NCBI GenBank assembly: GCA_029287195.1 | Contig: JARFRN010000253.1 | Span: 1 to 32,898, forward strand | Length of the DNA stretch: 32,898 nt | Source: Acidimicrobiia bacterium | GTDB taxonomy: Bacteria; Actinomycetota; Acidimicrobiia; Spongiisociales; UBA5794 | Reading direction: 5' to 3' | Shown: positions 32,823-32,898 of the stretch, piece after piece | Numbering within the stretch: the stretch's first letter is position 1 | How the letters are laid out: the number at the start of each line of letters is the position of its first letter | The notes under the pieces: generated by a model | What the model was told of the DNA's origin: nothing | Seen by the model: only the letters and a program-made list of their open reading frames with translations | The model's database searches: none | Made by a program: the position numbers and the translations under genes

Positions 32823-32898
32823 CATGACCACCAGGACCGGGCGAGCCAAGCCCCTCTCCCCTGAAGATCGCCGCACCGCCATCCTCGATGCGGTGATC
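32823..32898 (+). CDS. TetR-family regulator, N-terminus (partial)
   Basis: The window ends 25 codons into this gene (MTTRTGRAKPLSPEDRR then TAILDAVI). The RR-x-ILDA pattern is the usual opening of the TetR helix-turn-helix domain. The palindromic operator and -10 box upstream support a self-regulated repressor. What else it controls cannot be seen; the solute-binding protein gene diverges 446 nt away. Confidence 0.75.

Overview
The window is about 33 kb of high-GC DNA that reads like a chromosomal segment of an uncultured actinobacterium, most likely of the Acidimicrobiia type. The lineage rests on a deazaflavin (F420)-type nitroreductase, SLH repeats of the form GCNPPxNDxYCPD...TRGQMAAFLVRAL, a short CDP-alcohol phosphatidyltransferase, and many genes whose start codon follows a TANNNT -10 box by about 6 nt, the layout of leaderless actinobacterial transcripts. 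This is inference without a database search. I saw no rRNA, tRNA, CRISPR array, integrase or transposase.

Layout: 1-2500 holds the tail of an unknown gene, two hairpin repeats, NAD-malic enzyme (-) and a hotdog thioesterase (+). 2500-5620 has a DUF4405 membrane protein (-), a secreted CAP-SLH protein (+), and a two-gene unit (-) of a DDN-type nitroreductase and a SIMPL protein with a lysine-rich tail. 5690-7023 is a coupled pair (+): a ceramidase-like CREST membrane protein and a small SH3-like protein. 7020-10507 (-) holds a kinase/phospholyase fusion and a tail-anchored Pro/Ala-rich protein with a 33-bp tandem repeat. 10.9-15.7 kb contains DUF1801, CDP-alcohol phosphatidyltransferase, pirin, META lipoprotein, PfpI/DJ-1 and an M15 peptidase lipoprotein.

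15.9-23.6 kb is a long run of minus-strand genes: dhaK-dhaL-dhaM (PEP-driven dihydroxyacetone kinase, with DhaM carrying EIIA, HPr and a complete EI), then a phosphoribosyltransferase/dienelactone-hydrolase fusion, archease and rtcB (RNA ligase and its activator). A small RemA-like protein diverges from dhaK. 24.1-28.5 kb has an orphan NuoF-like flavoprotein, a two-TM protein, a double-DUF4389 membrane protein and a CHAD protein. 28.7-32.9 kb has two propeller-like extracytoplasmic proteins, an orphan solute-binding protein, and the start of a TetR-type gene with a clear palindromic operator.

Most genes look like ordinary core or accessory metabolism. The most interesting points are the kinase/phospholyase fusion, the self-contained PTS-like DhaM, the RtcB-archease unit fed by a PRT-hydrolase gene with a repeated acidic tail, the SIMPL protein with a histone-like tail, the CREST/SH3 pair, the 33-bp minisatellite, and the recurring leaderless promoter pattern. 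I did not find a clearly novel defence or mobile system.
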